DNA of 64,000 nt from Rhizobiales bacterium CCH10-E5 (lineage in GTDB: Bacteria > Pseudomonadota > Alphaproteobacteria > Rhizobiales > Beijerinckiaceae), in NCBI GenBank assembly GCA_001556125.1, contig LSIG01000008.1, forward strand, positions 13,150 through 77,149, given 5' to 3'. This document shows, piece after piece, positions 1 to 7,843 of the stretch. Under the pieces are notes generated by a model that had not been told where the DNA came from, ran no database searches, and saw only the letters and a program-made list of their open reading frames with translations. The first letter of the stretch is position 1. Every line of letters starts with the position of its first letter. The position numbers and the translations under genes are program-made.

Positions 1-30
1 CGGCTCGCCAAACGAGCAAAAGGGAACGCC

Positions 31-1044
31 ATGCTTCGCCTGATCGGCCAGCGCCTGATGACGACGATCCCCTCGGTGATCGGCGTCATCATCGTCACCT
101 TCCTGCTGACGCGGGTGCTGCCGGGCGACACGGCGGCCTATTTCGCCGGCCCGGCCGCCTCGCCGGAGGCGATCATCGAGATCCGCAACAAGCTCGGGCT
201 GGATCGGCCGCTGCCGGTCCAGTTCGTCTCTTATGTCACCGCCCTGGTGAAGGGCGATCTCGGCGTCTCGCTGACGACCGGCCAAGCGGTGACGGCCGAT
301 CTGGCGCAGCGCCTTCCGGCCTCGGCCGAACTGACGCTGGCGGGGCTCCTGCTCGCGATGTCGGTGGCGCTGCCGCTCGGCGTGCTCGCGGCCGTCCGCC
401 AGGGCTCCTGGATCGACCATCTCTGTCGCATCGTGGCGACGGCCGGTGTCTCGCTGCCGGTGTTCTTCACCGGGCTGCTGCTGGTCTATGTGTTCTACTT
501 CATTCTGGGCTGGGCGCCGGCCCCGCTGGGGCGGCTCGACGTCTTCGCCTCGGAGCCCGCACGCGTCACCGGGCTCTATCTGGTCGACTCGCTGCTGGCG
601 CGGGATGGCGAGACCTTCCGGGCCGCGCTGGCGCAAATCGCGCTGCCGGCGATCACATTGGCGATCTTCTCGCTCGCTCCGATCACGCGGATGACGCGCG
701 CCTCGATGCTCGCCGTGCTCGGGGCGGATTTCGTGCGGACCGCGCGCGCCAGCGGGCTCTCCAGCCGAAAGGTCATCGGCACCTACGCCTTCCGCAATGC
801 GATGCTGCCGGTCGTCACTACGCTCGGCATGGTGTTCTCCTTCCTGCTCGGTGCCAATGTGCTGGTCGAGAAGGTGTTCGCCTGGCCGGGCGTCGGCTCC
901 TATGCGGTCGAGGCGCTGATCGCCTCCGACTATGCCCCGATCCAGGGCTTCGTGCTGACGATGGCGATCCTCTACGTCGCGCTGAACCTGATGATCGATC
1001 TGCTCTACGGCGTCATCGACCCGCGCGTCCGGCTGGAGGGCTGA
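31..1044 (+). CDS. Dipeptide/oligopeptide-type ABC transporter permease (DppB-like)
   Basis: Inner-membrane permease of a peptide/nickel-type (PepT) ABC importer, 337 residues. An N-terminal transmembrane anchor (about residues 9-28, IGVIIVTFLLTRVLPGD) and the following PepT-type N-domain are typical of DppB. The C-terminal half carries the coupling segment RTARASGLSSRKVI (about 238-251), the EAA-like loop that contacts the ATPase. The start follows an AAAGGGA ribosome site. The next permease begins 4 bases after the stop, so the two are co-transcribed. The substrate-binding protein is not in the window and may lie just left of it. The substrate is unknown; proximity to the AtzH/AtzF genes suggests a nitrogenous compound, which is inference. 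Family call is secure. Confidence 0.92.
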   Translation: MLRLIGQRLMTTIPSVIGVIIVTFLLTRVLPGDTAAYFAGPAASPEAIIEIRNKLGLDRPLPVQFVSYVTALVKGDLGVSLTTGQAVTADLAQRLPASAELTLAGLLLAMSVALPLGVLAAVRQGSWIDHLCRIVATAGVSLPVFFTGLLLVYVFYFILGWAPAPLGRLDVFASEPARVTGLYLVDSLLARDGETFRAALAQIALPAITLAIFSLAPITRMTRASMLAVLGADFVRTARASGLSSRKVIGTYAFRNAMLPVVTTLGMVFSFLLGANVLVEKVFAWPGVGSYAVEALIASDYAPIQGFVLTMAILYVALNLMIDLLYGVIDPRVRLEG

Positions 1045-1048
1045 GGGC

Positions 1049-1957
1049 ATGAACGACATGACCAAGATCGATCCCGCCGCGGCTCCTGCGCTGCGCTTCG
1101 AGGCGCCGCCCTCGACCAGCCTGCTGGCACATGCCCGCCACATCGTCTCCGAGAACCCGGTGACCGGGCTCGCCTTTGGGCTCTTCGCGTTGATCCTGTT
1201 CGCGGCGATCTTCGGCCCCTCGCTGGTTCCCTATGATCCGCTGGCCAGCAACACCAACTCGGCCCTTCAAGCGCCGAGCGCGCGGCACTGGTTCGGCACG
1301 GACCAGCTCGGGCGCGACATCTTCAGCCGGGTGATCGTGGCGACGCGGCTCGATTTTGCCATCGCGGTCTGCTCGGTCGCGCTCGTCTTCGCGATGGGCG
1401 GGCTCGCCGGCGTCATGGCCGGCTTCTATGGCGGCTGGGTCGACAAGGTCGTCGGGCGGATCGCCGACACCATCATGGCCTTCCCGCTCTTCGTTCTGGC
1501 GATGGGCATCGTCGCGGCGCTGGGGAACAGCGTGACGAACATCGTCATCGCCACCGCGATCATCAACTTTCCGCTCTACGCCCGCGTCGCCCGCGCCGAG
1601 GCGAATGTCCGCCGCGAGGCCGGTTTCGTGCAGGCGGCGCGGCTTTCGGGCAATTCCGACTGGCGGCTACTGCTGACGCAGATCGTGCCCAACATCATGC
1701 CGATCATGGCGGTGCAGATGTCGCTGACCATGGGCTACGCCATCCTCAACGCGGCGGGCCTCTCCTTCATCGGGCTCGGCGTGCGCCCGCCCACCCCGGA
1801 ATGGGGGATCATGGTGGCCGAGGGGGCGAGCTTCATCGTCTCCGGCGAATGGTGGATCGCCTTCTTCCCCGGGCTGGCGCTGATGACGGCGGTGTTCTGC
1901 TTCAATCTGCTCGGCGACGGCGTGCGCGACCTCGTCGATCCGCAGCGGAGGAATTGA
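1049..1957 (+). CDS. Dipeptide/oligopeptide-type ABC transporter permease (DppC-like)
   Basis: Second inner-membrane permease of the same importer, 302 residues. It has the DppC layout: a cytosolic N-terminal stretch, a first transmembrane helix (about 44-64), the periplasmic segment with WFGTDQLGRDIFSRV (about 81-95) that is diagnostic of the OppC/DppC N-terminal module, then five more helices. The coupling loop ARVARAEANVRREAGFVQAA lies near residue 180. It starts 4 bases after the first permease stops. A palindromic repeat separates it from the ATPase gene, which remains in the same direction. Substrate not determinable from sequence. Confidence 0.92.
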   Translation: MNDMTKIDPAAAPALRFEAPPSTSLLAHARHIVSENPVTGLAFGLFALILFAAIFGPSLVPYDPLASNTNSALQAPSARHWFGTDQLGRDIFSRVIVATRLDFAIAVCSVALVFAMGGLAGVMAGFYGGWVDKVVGRIADTIMAFPLFVLAMGIVAALGNSVTNIVIATAIINFPLYARVARAEANVRREAGFVQAARLSGNSDWRLLLTQIVPNIMPIMAVQMSLTMGYAILNAAGLSFIGLGVRPPTPEWGIMVAEGASFIVSGEWWIAFFPGLALMTAVFCFNLLGDGVRDLVDPQRRN

Positions 1958-1980
1958 GGATGGCTCAGGTCCACCAGGCC

Positions 1981-2055
1981 GTCATTCCCGGCCGGAGCGA
2001 AGCGGAGAGCCGGGAACCTCCGGCGAGAGATGCTCGGGTCAAGCCCGAGCATGAC
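1981..2055. repeat. Intergenic double-hairpin repeat, copy 1 (ATGCTCGGG family)
   Basis: Two adjacent perfect hairpins fill the gap between the second permease and the ATPase. TTCCCGGC (1985-1992) pairs with GCCGGGAA (2009-2016). ATGCTCGGG (2030-2038) pairs with CCCGAGCAT (2044-2052) around the loop TCAAG. The second hairpin recurs nearly unchanged at 11146-11168, including the trailing GACGG, so this is a dispersed element and not a unique terminator. Such palindromic units are common in Hyphomicrobiales intergenic DNA. It may modulate expression within the transporter operon. Confidence 0.75.
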
Positions 2056-2069
2056 GGAGTTGTCCGCCC

Positions 2070-3773
2070 ATGACCGCGCCCCCGCTCCTCGACATCCAGA
2101 ACCTCACCGTCGAATTCGCCACGCGGCGCGGCACGGTTCAGGCGGTCAAGGCGATCGATGTCAGCGTCGCCAAGGGCGAGACGGTGGCGATCGTCGGTGA
2201 ATCCGGCTCCGGGAAGTCGGTGACCTCCTATGCCGTGGTGCGGATCCTCGACCGTGCCGGCAAGGTCGCCGAGGGCTCGATCTCGTTTTCCGGAATCGAT
2301 CTGGTCACCGCGACCGAGACGCAGATGCGCGATCTGCGCGGGCGCGAGATCTCGATGATCTTCCAGAACCCGCGCGCCGCGCTGAACCCGATCCGCAAGG
2401 TCGGCAAGCAGATCGAGGACGTGCTGCTCGAGCATGTCCAGGCGACGCGGGCGACGGCCCGAGAGAAGGCGATCGAGGCGCTGGCCAAGGTCAGGATCGC
2501 GCGACCCGAGGAACGCTACGACGCCTATCCGTTCGAGCTGTCCGGCGGCATGTGCCAGCGCGTCGTGATCGCGCTGGCGCTCGCCTGCCAGCCCCAACTC
2601 CTGATCGCCGACGAGCCGACGACGGGCCTCGACGTCACCACCCAGAAGGCGGTGATGGACCTGATCGTCGAGCTCACGCGCGAGCGCGGCATGTCGACGA
2701 TCCTGATCACCCATGACCTCGGTTTGGCGGCCGCCTATTGCGACAAGGTCGTGGTGATGGAGAAGGGCAACGTCGTCGAGACGGCGCAGGCCAGCGAGAT
2801 CTTCCGCAATCCGCAGCACGCCTATACCCGCAAGCTGATGCAGGCGACGCCGCGCATCGGCATGAGCCTGCGCGACCTGCTGCCGGAGGCGCAGAAGGGA
2901 CCGGCCGCACAGCCGTCCGCTCCCAAGGCCGCGCCGGCGCCCGATGCCGCGCCGCTGATGCGGGTCGAAAACCTGGTGAAGGAGTATCCGCGGCCACAGA
3001 GCGGCTCGCTCTTCGCGAAGCTGATGGGCAAGGCGGAGGAGCCGAAAGCCCCGTTCCGCGCCGTCGACGGCATCAGCTTCAGCGTGGCCAGGGGCGAGAC
3101 GCTCGGGCTCGTCGGCGAGTCCGGCTGCGGCAAGTCGACGACCTCGATGATGATCACGCGGCTGATCGACAAGACCAGCGGCTCGATCCTGTTCGACGGC
3201 ACGGATATCGGGGCGATCCCCGCCAAGCAGTTCGCGGCGTCCGCGCATCGCCGGCGCATCCAGATGGTCTTCCAGGACCCGACCGACAGCCTCAATCCGC
3301 GCTTCACGGCGGAGCGCGCCATCGCCGATCCGATCCTGCGGATGGGCGGGATTTCGGGGCGCGACGCCCTGCGGGCGCGCTGCGAGGAGCTGGCGCAACT
3401 GGTCGGGCTGCCGGTCGAGCTGATCGACCGCTTTCCGCACCAGCTCTCGGGCGGGCAGAAGGCGCGGGTCGGCATCGCGCGGGCGATCGCGCTCGACCCC
3501 GATCTCGTCATCCTCGACGAGCCGACGGCGGCGCTCGACGTCTCGGTCCAGGCGGTCGTGCTCAACCTGCTGCAGGAGCTGAAGGAGCGGCTCGGGATGA
3601 GCTATCTCTTCGTCTCGCATGATCTCAACGTTGTGCGCCTGCTCTGCGACCGGGTGATCGTGATGAAAACGGGCGCCATCGTCGAACAGGGCACGGCCGA
3701 AGAGGTGCTCGGCGACCCGAAGGCGGACTATACCAAGGAACTGCTGACGGCGATTCCCCATCCGCCGGCGTGA
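2070..3773 (+). CDS. Dipeptide-type ABC transporter double ATPase (DppD-DppF fusion)
   Basis: Cytoplasmic energy-coupling subunit with two complete nucleotide-binding domains in one 567-residue chain, equivalent to separate DppD and DppF. Domain 1 has Walker A GESGSGKS (K49), signature LSGGMCQRV and Walker B LLIADEPTTGLD. An Ala/Pro-rich linker at about 275-295 leads to domain 2, with Walker A GESGCGKS, signature LSGGQKARVGIARA and LVILDEPTAALD. Each domain ends with the oligopeptide-family C-terminal extension (NPQHAYTRKLM; DPKADYTKELL). It completes the importer with the two upstream permeases. Fused DppDF ATPases are common in alphaproteobacteria. Confidence 0.93.
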   Translation: MTAPPLLDIQNLTVEFATRRGTVQAVKAIDVSVAKGETVAIVGESGSGKSVTSYAVVRILDRAGKVAEGSISFSGIDLVTATETQMRDLRGREISMIFQNPRAALNPIRKVGKQIEDVLLEHVQATRATAREKAIEALAKVRIARPEERYDAYPFELSGGMCQRVVIALALACQPQLLIADEPTTGLDVTTQKAVMDLIVELTRERGMSTILITHDLGLAAAYCDKVVVMEKGNVVETAQASEIFRNPQHAYTRKLMQATPRIGMSLRDLLPEAQKGPAAQPSAPKAAPAPDAAPLMRVENLVKEYPRPQSGSLFAKLMGKAEEPKAPFRAVDGISFSVARGETLGLVGESGCGKSTTSMMITRLIDKTSGSILFDGTDIGAIPAKQFAASAHRRRIQMVFQDPTDSLNPRFTAERAIADPILRMGGISGRDALRARCEELAQLVGLPVELIDRFPHQLSGGQKARVGIARAIALDPDLVILDEPTAALDVSVQAVVLNLLQELKERLGMSYLFVSHDLNVVRLLCDRVIVMKTGAIVEQGTAEEVLGDPKADYTKELLTAIPHPPA

Positions 3774-3785
3774 TGACGTTCCCCC

Positions 3786-3864
3786 GTCATTGCGAGCACA
3801 GCGAAGCAATCTAGAACGGCAGTGCTCGACGTCCCCTGGATTGCTTCGCTGCGCTCGCAATGAC
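3786..3864. repeat. Long palindromic intergenic repeat (GTCATTGCGAGC type)
   Basis: Large stem-loop between the ABC ATPase and the AtzH-like gene. The left arm GTCATTGCGAGC (3786-3797), ACA, GCGAAGCAATC (3801-3811) is matched perfectly by GATTGCTTCGC (3839-3849), TGC, GCTCGCAATGAC (3853-3864), leaving a 27-base loop. This GTCATTGCGAGC..GCGAAGCAATC unit is a widespread REP-like element in alphaproteobacterial intergenic regions (family knowledge). An open frame runs through it into the next gene but should not be counted as coding. It may act as a transcription or mRNA-stability boundary. Confidence 0.8.
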
Positions 3865-3885
3865 GATAGCCGACCGGAGAAACCC

Positions 3886-4266
3886 ATGATCCTCAACGAT
3901 CCCGCCGTCGTCGCCGAAGTCGAGGCCGCCTTCATGGTCTATGAGAAGGCGCTGAACGAGAACGACGTCGCGGTGCTGGACGCCTGCTTCAAGGATGCGC
4001 CCGAGACGATCCGCTACGGCATCGGCGAAAACCTCTACGGCTTCGGCGAGATTGCGGCGTTCCGAGCGGCGCGCCCGTCCGCCGGGCTGAAGCGCACGAT
4101 CGAGCGCACCGTCATCACCACCTATGGCGACGCCTTCGCCACGGCCAATACGCTGTTCCGGCGCGAGAGCATGGCGGGCAAGATCGGCCGCCAGAGCCAG
4201 ACCTGGGTCAAGTTCCCCGAGGGCTGGCGCGTCGTCGCCGCCCATGTCAGCGCCATCGCCGAGTGA
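3886..4266 (+). CDS. hpxZ: AtzH/HpxZ-like protein (1,3-dicarboxyurea decarboxylase or oxalurate-catabolism family)
   Basis: Small cytosolic protein of 126 residues in the SnoaL/NTF2-like fold family containing AtzH and HpxZ (DUF3225). Recognisable features are EVEAAFMVYEKALNENDVAVLDACF at the N-terminus, the RYGIGENLYGFGEI turn, and the C-terminal QTWVKFPEGWRVVAAHVS. In cyanuric acid catabolism AtzH decarboxylates 1,3-dicarboxyurea to allophanate; in Klebsiella HpxZ belongs to oxalurate use. AtzF, AtzG and AtzE homologues nearby favour the first role, by inference. ATG 3886 is chosen because the upstream open frame is only the palindromic repeat, and GGAGAAACCC precedes this ATG. Confidence 0.8.
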   Translation: MILNDPAVVAEVEAAFMVYEKALNENDVAVLDACFKDAPETIRYGIGENLYGFGEIAAFRAARPSAGLKRTIERTVITTYGDAFATANTLFRRESMAGKIGRQSQTWVKFPEGWRVVAAHVSAIAE

Positions 4267-4336
4267 GCGGCCGCTGCGGGAGACCGCGCGCCCCCTTGCT
4301 CATCCTGCCCTTCCTTCTCCCGACGGCGACAGGGTC

Positions 4337-5023
4337 ATGCAGCCAGGTTCCGCCCCCGTCCGAACCGCAAGGGCCGCCACGGCGCCGGTGACGCGTACCG
4401 AGGCGCTGCGGCTGCAGCTTTCCGATGCGATCGTCTCCGGCCAGCTCGAGCCCGGGACGCCGCTGGACGAACAGGAGATCGCGACGCGCTTCGGCGTGTC
4501 GCGCACCCCGGTGCGCGAGGCGATCCGCCAGTTGTCGGCCTCGGGTCTGGTCAGCGTCCGGCCGCATCGCGGGGCGGTGGTGGCGCTGCCGACGCCCCGC
4601 CAGTTGAACGACATGTTCGAGGCGATGGGGGAGCTGGAGGCGCTCTGCGCCGGGCTCGCCGCCCGCAACATGACCGTGCCCGAGCGGCGGGCGCTGGAAG
4701 CCCTGCACGAGGCGCTGCGGCTGCTCGTCCATGAGGGCGATCCGGCGAGCTATCATGCGAAGAACGAGGCCTTTCACGCTGCGATCTATGCCGGATCGCA
4801 TAATGGCTATCTGGCCGAGCTGACGCTGATGACGCGCACCCGCGTCGCGCCCTTCCGCCGGGCGCAGTTCCGCGCCACGGGCCGCCTCGGCGGTTCCTAT
4901 CGGGAGCATGACCTGATCGTGCAGGCGATCCTGCGTGGCGACCAGCCGGGTGCGCAGGAGGCGATGCGCGCCCATATCGGTATCGTCAGGGATGCGTTCA
5001 GGAGCTATGCGGAGACGCGGTGA
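4337..5023 (+). CDS. GntR-family transcriptional regulator (FadR/FCD subfamily)
   Basis: 228-residue regulator. The N-terminal winged helix-turn-helix is clear (about residues 20-80): LRLQLSDAIVSGQLEPGTPL, then EQEIATRFGVSRTPVREAIR and the wing LVSVRPHRGAVV. The C-terminal all-helical FCD ligand domain (about 90-220) contains the metal-ligand pattern of this subfamily: the D/N-H-x3-H-like NEAFHAAIYAGSHN and late REHDLIVQAI and AMRAHI histidines. It lies between the AtzH-like gene and convergently oriented atzF and probably controls the local nitrogen genes. A perfect TTGCATGCAA palindrome upstream of atzF (6900-6909) is a candidate operator. ATG 4337 is chosen over upstream in-frame starts because the domain begins shortly after it. 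Confidence 0.87.
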   Translation: MQPGSAPVRTARAATAPVTRTEALRLQLSDAIVSGQLEPGTPLDEQEIATRFGVSRTPVREAIRQLSASGLVSVRPHRGAVVALPTPRQLNDMFEAMGELEALCAGLAARNMTVPERRALEALHEALRLLVHEGDPASYHAKNEAFHAAIYAGSHNGYLAELTLMTRTRVAPFRRAQFRATGRLGGSYREHDLIVQAILRGDQPGAQEAMRAHIGIVRDAFRSYAETR

Positions 5024-5056
5024 GGGCAGGTCTCAGGCGGTTGCTCAAACGTGCCG

Positions 5057-6853
5057 TCACCCCACCTTCGCCTGCGCGGCCACGAAGGCGCGCCAGCCGC
5101 CGAACTCCGTCACGTCGCGGGCGCCTTCCGTGGCGATGGTCTCGCAGAGGAAGCCCTTGACGCTCGTGCCGTCGGCCAGCGCGAGCGTGCCGATGCCGAG
5201 CGGGGAGGGGATGCCGGAGACGAAGCGGCCGAAGCCCTCCGGCGGCAGCGACCAGACCTCGAGCGCGATCGCGGCGCCGCCGGCCCCGACACGGATCAGG
5301 CCTGGCCGTGCCGGGGGACCGCCCGGCAGGGCGAAGAGGCGGTAGTCGGCGGTGGTGGTGGTGGCGCGCAGGAAGCTGCCGCCCCGGTCCGTCAGTTCGC
5401 GGTTCAGCGGCATGCCGGAGAGATGCGCGCCGACGACGGCGATCTCGATGGCGTCGGGAGCTGCCCCAACCGGCGCGGGTGTCACGGCGGGATGCGGCAG
5501 GCCGGTCGCGCCGAGCGGCAGCCCGGCGGCGGCATGGAGCGCCTGTCCGATGCCCGCGAGCACGGCATCATGCCCGGTGGGGGCGATCAGCGTCACCCCC
5601 GCCGCCGTACCGTCGGCCGCCAGGCTGGCGGGGATGGCCAGCGCGCAGAGATCGAGCAGGTTGACGAAATTGGTGTAGCGCCCGAGCAGCGAATTGGCGC
5701 CGACGGGGTCCGCGGCCATCTCGGCCAGCGTCACCGGGCGCGGCGCTGTCGGCACCATCAGCGCGTCGATGCCCTTCATTGCCGCTTTGGCGACCAGCGC
5801 GAGTTCGGCGACGCGGTAGCGCGCGGCGAAGGTCTCGGCCGCATCGGGCATAGGCCGGCCGGCGATGACCTGGCGGATCACGGGCAGGATCGCCTCTGGG
5901 TCCTTCGCGAGCAGATCGCGGATCGTCAGATAGCGCTCGGCGACCCAGGGTCCCTCATAGAGCAGGCGCGCGGTCTCGTAGAACGGCGCCATGTCGAGCG
6001 GGACGATCTCGGCGCCGAGGGCCTTGGCGCGCTCGACCGCGGCGGCGAAGCTCGCGGCGGCTGCGGCATCGCCCGCGACGTCGAGATCCTCCGGGCGGGG
6101 CACGGCGATCCTGAGCTTTGGCGGCACCGCGCCTCGCCGGCCCAGCGGCAGGGCGTGGGACCAAGGATCGCCGGCATCGGGGCCAGCTGCGACCGACAGC
6201 ACCGCCCAGGCATCCTCGACGGTCAGGGCAAAGACGGAGACGCAGTCCAGCGTGCGGCAGGCCGGCACGACGCCCGCCGTCGAGACGAGACCGAGGCTGG
6301 GCTTGAGGCCGACGAGGTTCTGCAGTCCCGCCGGTACGCGGCCCGAGCCCGCCGTATCGGTGCCCAGCGCCGCGGGCACGATGCCGGCTGCGACGGCGCT
6401 CGCCGAGCCGGAGCTGGAGCCGCCGGGGACGAGATCGGCGCGGAGCGCATTGCGCGGCACACCATAGGGGGAACGGGAGCCGTTCAGGCCGGTGGCGAAC
6501 TGGTCGAGATTGGTCTTGCCGATGACGATCGCACCGGCCGCCCGCAGCCGGGCGACGACGGTCGCGTCGCATTCCGGCTTATAGGCGAAGGCGGGGCAGG
6601 CCGCGGTGGTGGGCAGTCCGGCGACGTCGATGTTGTCCTTCACCGCGACGGGGATGCCCCAGAGCGTGCGGCCGCGCGGTCCTTCCGCCTGCAGGGCCTC
6701 AGCCTCCGCCAGCACCTCGGCTTCGGGCCGCAGCGTGATGAAGATCGCGGCGTCGCCATGGGCGCGGTGGCGGGCATAGCTGGCGGCAATGGTCTGCGAG
6801 ATGGTGGCGCTGCCATCGAGATGGGCGGCGAGCAGGCTGGTCAGGGTCGTCAC
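5057..6853 (-). CDS. atzF: Allophanate hydrolase
   Basis: Hydrolyses allophanate to ammonia and CO2 (via N-carboxycarbamate), the last step of urea, biuret and cyanuric acid use. 598 residues. The N-terminal amidase-signature domain (about 1-440) has the Ser-cisSer-Lys triad: K72 in AVKDN, S145 in GGSSSGSAS, S169 in GTDTAGSGRVP. The C-terminal domain of about 120 residues (about 475-598, including EIAVVGAHLSGMPLNRELT and the DGTSVKGFLCE motif) is specific to allophanate hydrolases and separates them from generic amidases. Translation begins at GTG. It is divergent from the biuret hydrolase-like gene across a 270-base region holding the sigma-54 promoter. No biotin-dependent urea carboxylase is visible here. 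Confidence 0.93.
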   Translation of the reverse strand: MTTLTSLLAAHLDGSATISQTIAASYARHRAHGDAAIFITLRPEAEVLAEAEALQAEGPRGRTLWGIPVAVKDNIDVAGLPTTAACPAFAYKPECDATVVARLRAAGAIVIGKTNLDQFATGLNGSRSPYGVPRNALRADLVPGGSSSGSASAVAAGIVPAALGTDTAGSGRVPAGLQNLVGLKPSLGLVSTAGVVPACRTLDCVSVFALTVEDAWAVLSVAAGPDAGDPWSHALPLGRRGAVPPKLRIAVPRPEDLDVAGDAAAAASFAAAVERAKALGAEIVPLDMAPFYETARLLYEGPWVAERYLTIRDLLAKDPEAILPVIRQVIAGRPMPDAAETFAARYRVAELALVAKAAMKGIDALMVPTAPRPVTLAEMAADPVGANSLLGRYTNFVNLLDLCALAIPASLAADGTAAGVTLIAPTGHDAVLAGIGQALHAAAGLPLGATGLPHPAVTPAPVGAAPDAIEIAVVGAHLSGMPLNRELTDRGGSFLRATTTTADYRLFALPGGPPARPGLIRVGAGGAAIALEVWSLPPEGFGRFVSGIPSPLGIGTLALADGTSVKGFLCETIATEGARDVTEFGGWRAFVAAQAKVG

Positions 6854-6898
6854 GGGGCTCTCTTTCGCGGCGCCTATCGATTAGGCAAAACTCAAGGA

Positions 6899-6921
6899 GT
6901 TGCATGCAAGGATTATGCAAC
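6899..6921. promoter_or_regulatory. Candidate operator: TTGCATGCAA palindrome and GTTGCAT/ATGCAAC inverted repeat
   Basis: TTGCATGCAA (6900-6909) is a perfect 10-base palindrome. In addition GTTGCAT (6899-6905) and ATGCAAC (6915-6921) form a 7-base inverted repeat with a 9-base spacer. The site is 46 bases upstream of the atzF GTG and about 150 bases upstream of the sigma-54-like box for the opposite operon. The TTG..CAA half-sites resemble FCD-GntR operators, and a GntR regulator is encoded at 4337-5023. Binding is inferred. Confidence 0.5.
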
Positions 6922-7068
6922 GAAAGCGACCGGCGGCTGCGCTGTCGACTGCGGATAGCCGAGGTCGTTTCGGCTCAGATTTCGAATCGCCGGAATAGTT
7001 TCGTTCCGGCAATGGGTTCGGCTTCGCTTCTCATGATCCGATTCCGCTTCCGGCGCTGACTCGCGCTC

Positions 7069-7084
7069 AGGCACGGGCCTTGCA
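7069..7084 (+). promoter_or_regulatory. Sigma-54 (RpoN) -24/-12 type promoter
   Basis: AGGCACGGGCCTTGCA places GG (7070-7071) exactly ten bases from GC (7082-7083), and otherwise matches TGGCACG-N4-TTGCA apart from the leading T. It lies 40 bases upstream of the biuret hydrolase-like start, giving a short leader. RpoN control fits genes for scavenging nitrogen from biuret or allophanate precursors. NtrC sites were not confidently seen. Confidence 0.6.
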
Positions 7085-7123
7085 AAGCTCGTTCCGCTGA
7101 TCCGCGATCGGGGGCGCCGCACC

Positions 7124-7810
7124 GTGAGCCGCATCGAAATTCCTGCCCGGCCCTTTCCGCTCGGCGTCGACATGGCGCGCACCGCGCTGATCATCATCGA
7201 CATGCAGAGGGACTTCCTCGAGCCGGGCGGCTTCGGCGCTGCGCTCGGCAACGACGTCTCCCGGCTGATGGCAGCGGTCGAGCCCTGCCGGGCGATCCTG
7301 GTGGCGGCGCGTGCAGCCGGTATGCTCGTGATCCACACCCGCGAAGGGCACCGGCCCGACCTCGCCGACGCGCCGCCGGCCAAGGTTGCGCGCGGCCCGG
7401 CCGACAAGCGCATCGGTGCCTGCGGACCGATGGGGCGCATCCTGATCCGCGGCGAGGCAGGACACGAGATCATTCCCGCGCTGGCGCCACTGCCGGGCGA
7501 GCCGGTGATCGACAAGCCGGGCAAGGGCGCCTTCTACCAGACCGATCTCGAGCTGATGCTGCGCAACCGCGGCATCGAGACGCTGATGGTGACGGGCGTC
7601 ACCACCGAGGTCTGCGTCCACACCACGGTGCGCGAGGCGAATGACCGGGGCTATCGCTGCCTCGTGTTGGGCGATGCCTGCGCCTCCTATTTCCCCGAAT
7701 TCCACGAGGTGGGTCTGCAGATGATCGCGGCCCAGGGCGGAATCTTCGGCTGGGTTTCGACGACGACGGAGGTGCTGGCCGCGCTCTCCGGGCGGGAGAA
7801 GGCGGCCTGA
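7124..7810 (+). CDS. biuH: Cysteine hydrolase, isochorismatase superfamily, probable biuret hydrolase
   Basis: Probable biuret amidohydrolase (biuret to allophanate plus ammonia), 228 residues, cytosolic. The isochorismatase-fold catalytic triad is readable as D26 (LIIIDMQRDF), K131 (VIDKPGKGAF) and C164 (VTGVTTEVCVHTTVREAN). The motif VIHTREGHRPDLAD and the segment CGPMGRILIRGEAG are typical of the biuret hydrolase/ureidoacrylate-hydrolase-like subgroup. The product of biuret hydrolysis is the substrate of the divergently encoded AtzF, which supports the assignment. A sigma-54-like promoter lies just upstream, and the permease gene follows after 33 bases. A RutB-like activity cannot be excluded from sequence alone. 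Confidence 0.78.
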   Translation: MSRIEIPARPFPLGVDMARTALIIIDMQRDFLEPGGFGAALGNDVSRLMAAVEPCRAILVAARAAGMLVIHTREGHRPDLADAPPAKVARGPADKRIGACGPMGRILIRGEAGHEIIPALAPLPGEPVIDKPGKGAFYQTDLELMLRNRGIETLMVTGVTTEVCVHTTVREANDRGYRCLVLGDACASYFPEFHEVGLQMIAAQGGIFGWVSTTTEVLAALSGREKAA

Positions 7811-7843
7811 TGAGGGGCTGAGAGGCCGGGACAGGAGGGGGAC

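Noticed and set aside
3790..3885. N-terminal extension of the AtzH-like protein
   Set aside because: The extra codons translate the palindromic repeat; homology starts at ATG 3886.
1965..3935. 656-codon minus-strand open frame opposite the double ATPase
   Set aside because: It mirrors a clearly homologous ABC ATPase; its translation is Arg/Asp/Leu-rich with no domain, typical of antisense frames in GC-rich DNA.
6989..7010. GCCGGAA..TTCCGGC inverted repeat as a second operator
   Set aside because: Only 7 bases with an 8-base spacer in GC-rich DNA; could be chance, and no regulator family fits it better than the TTGCATGCAA site.
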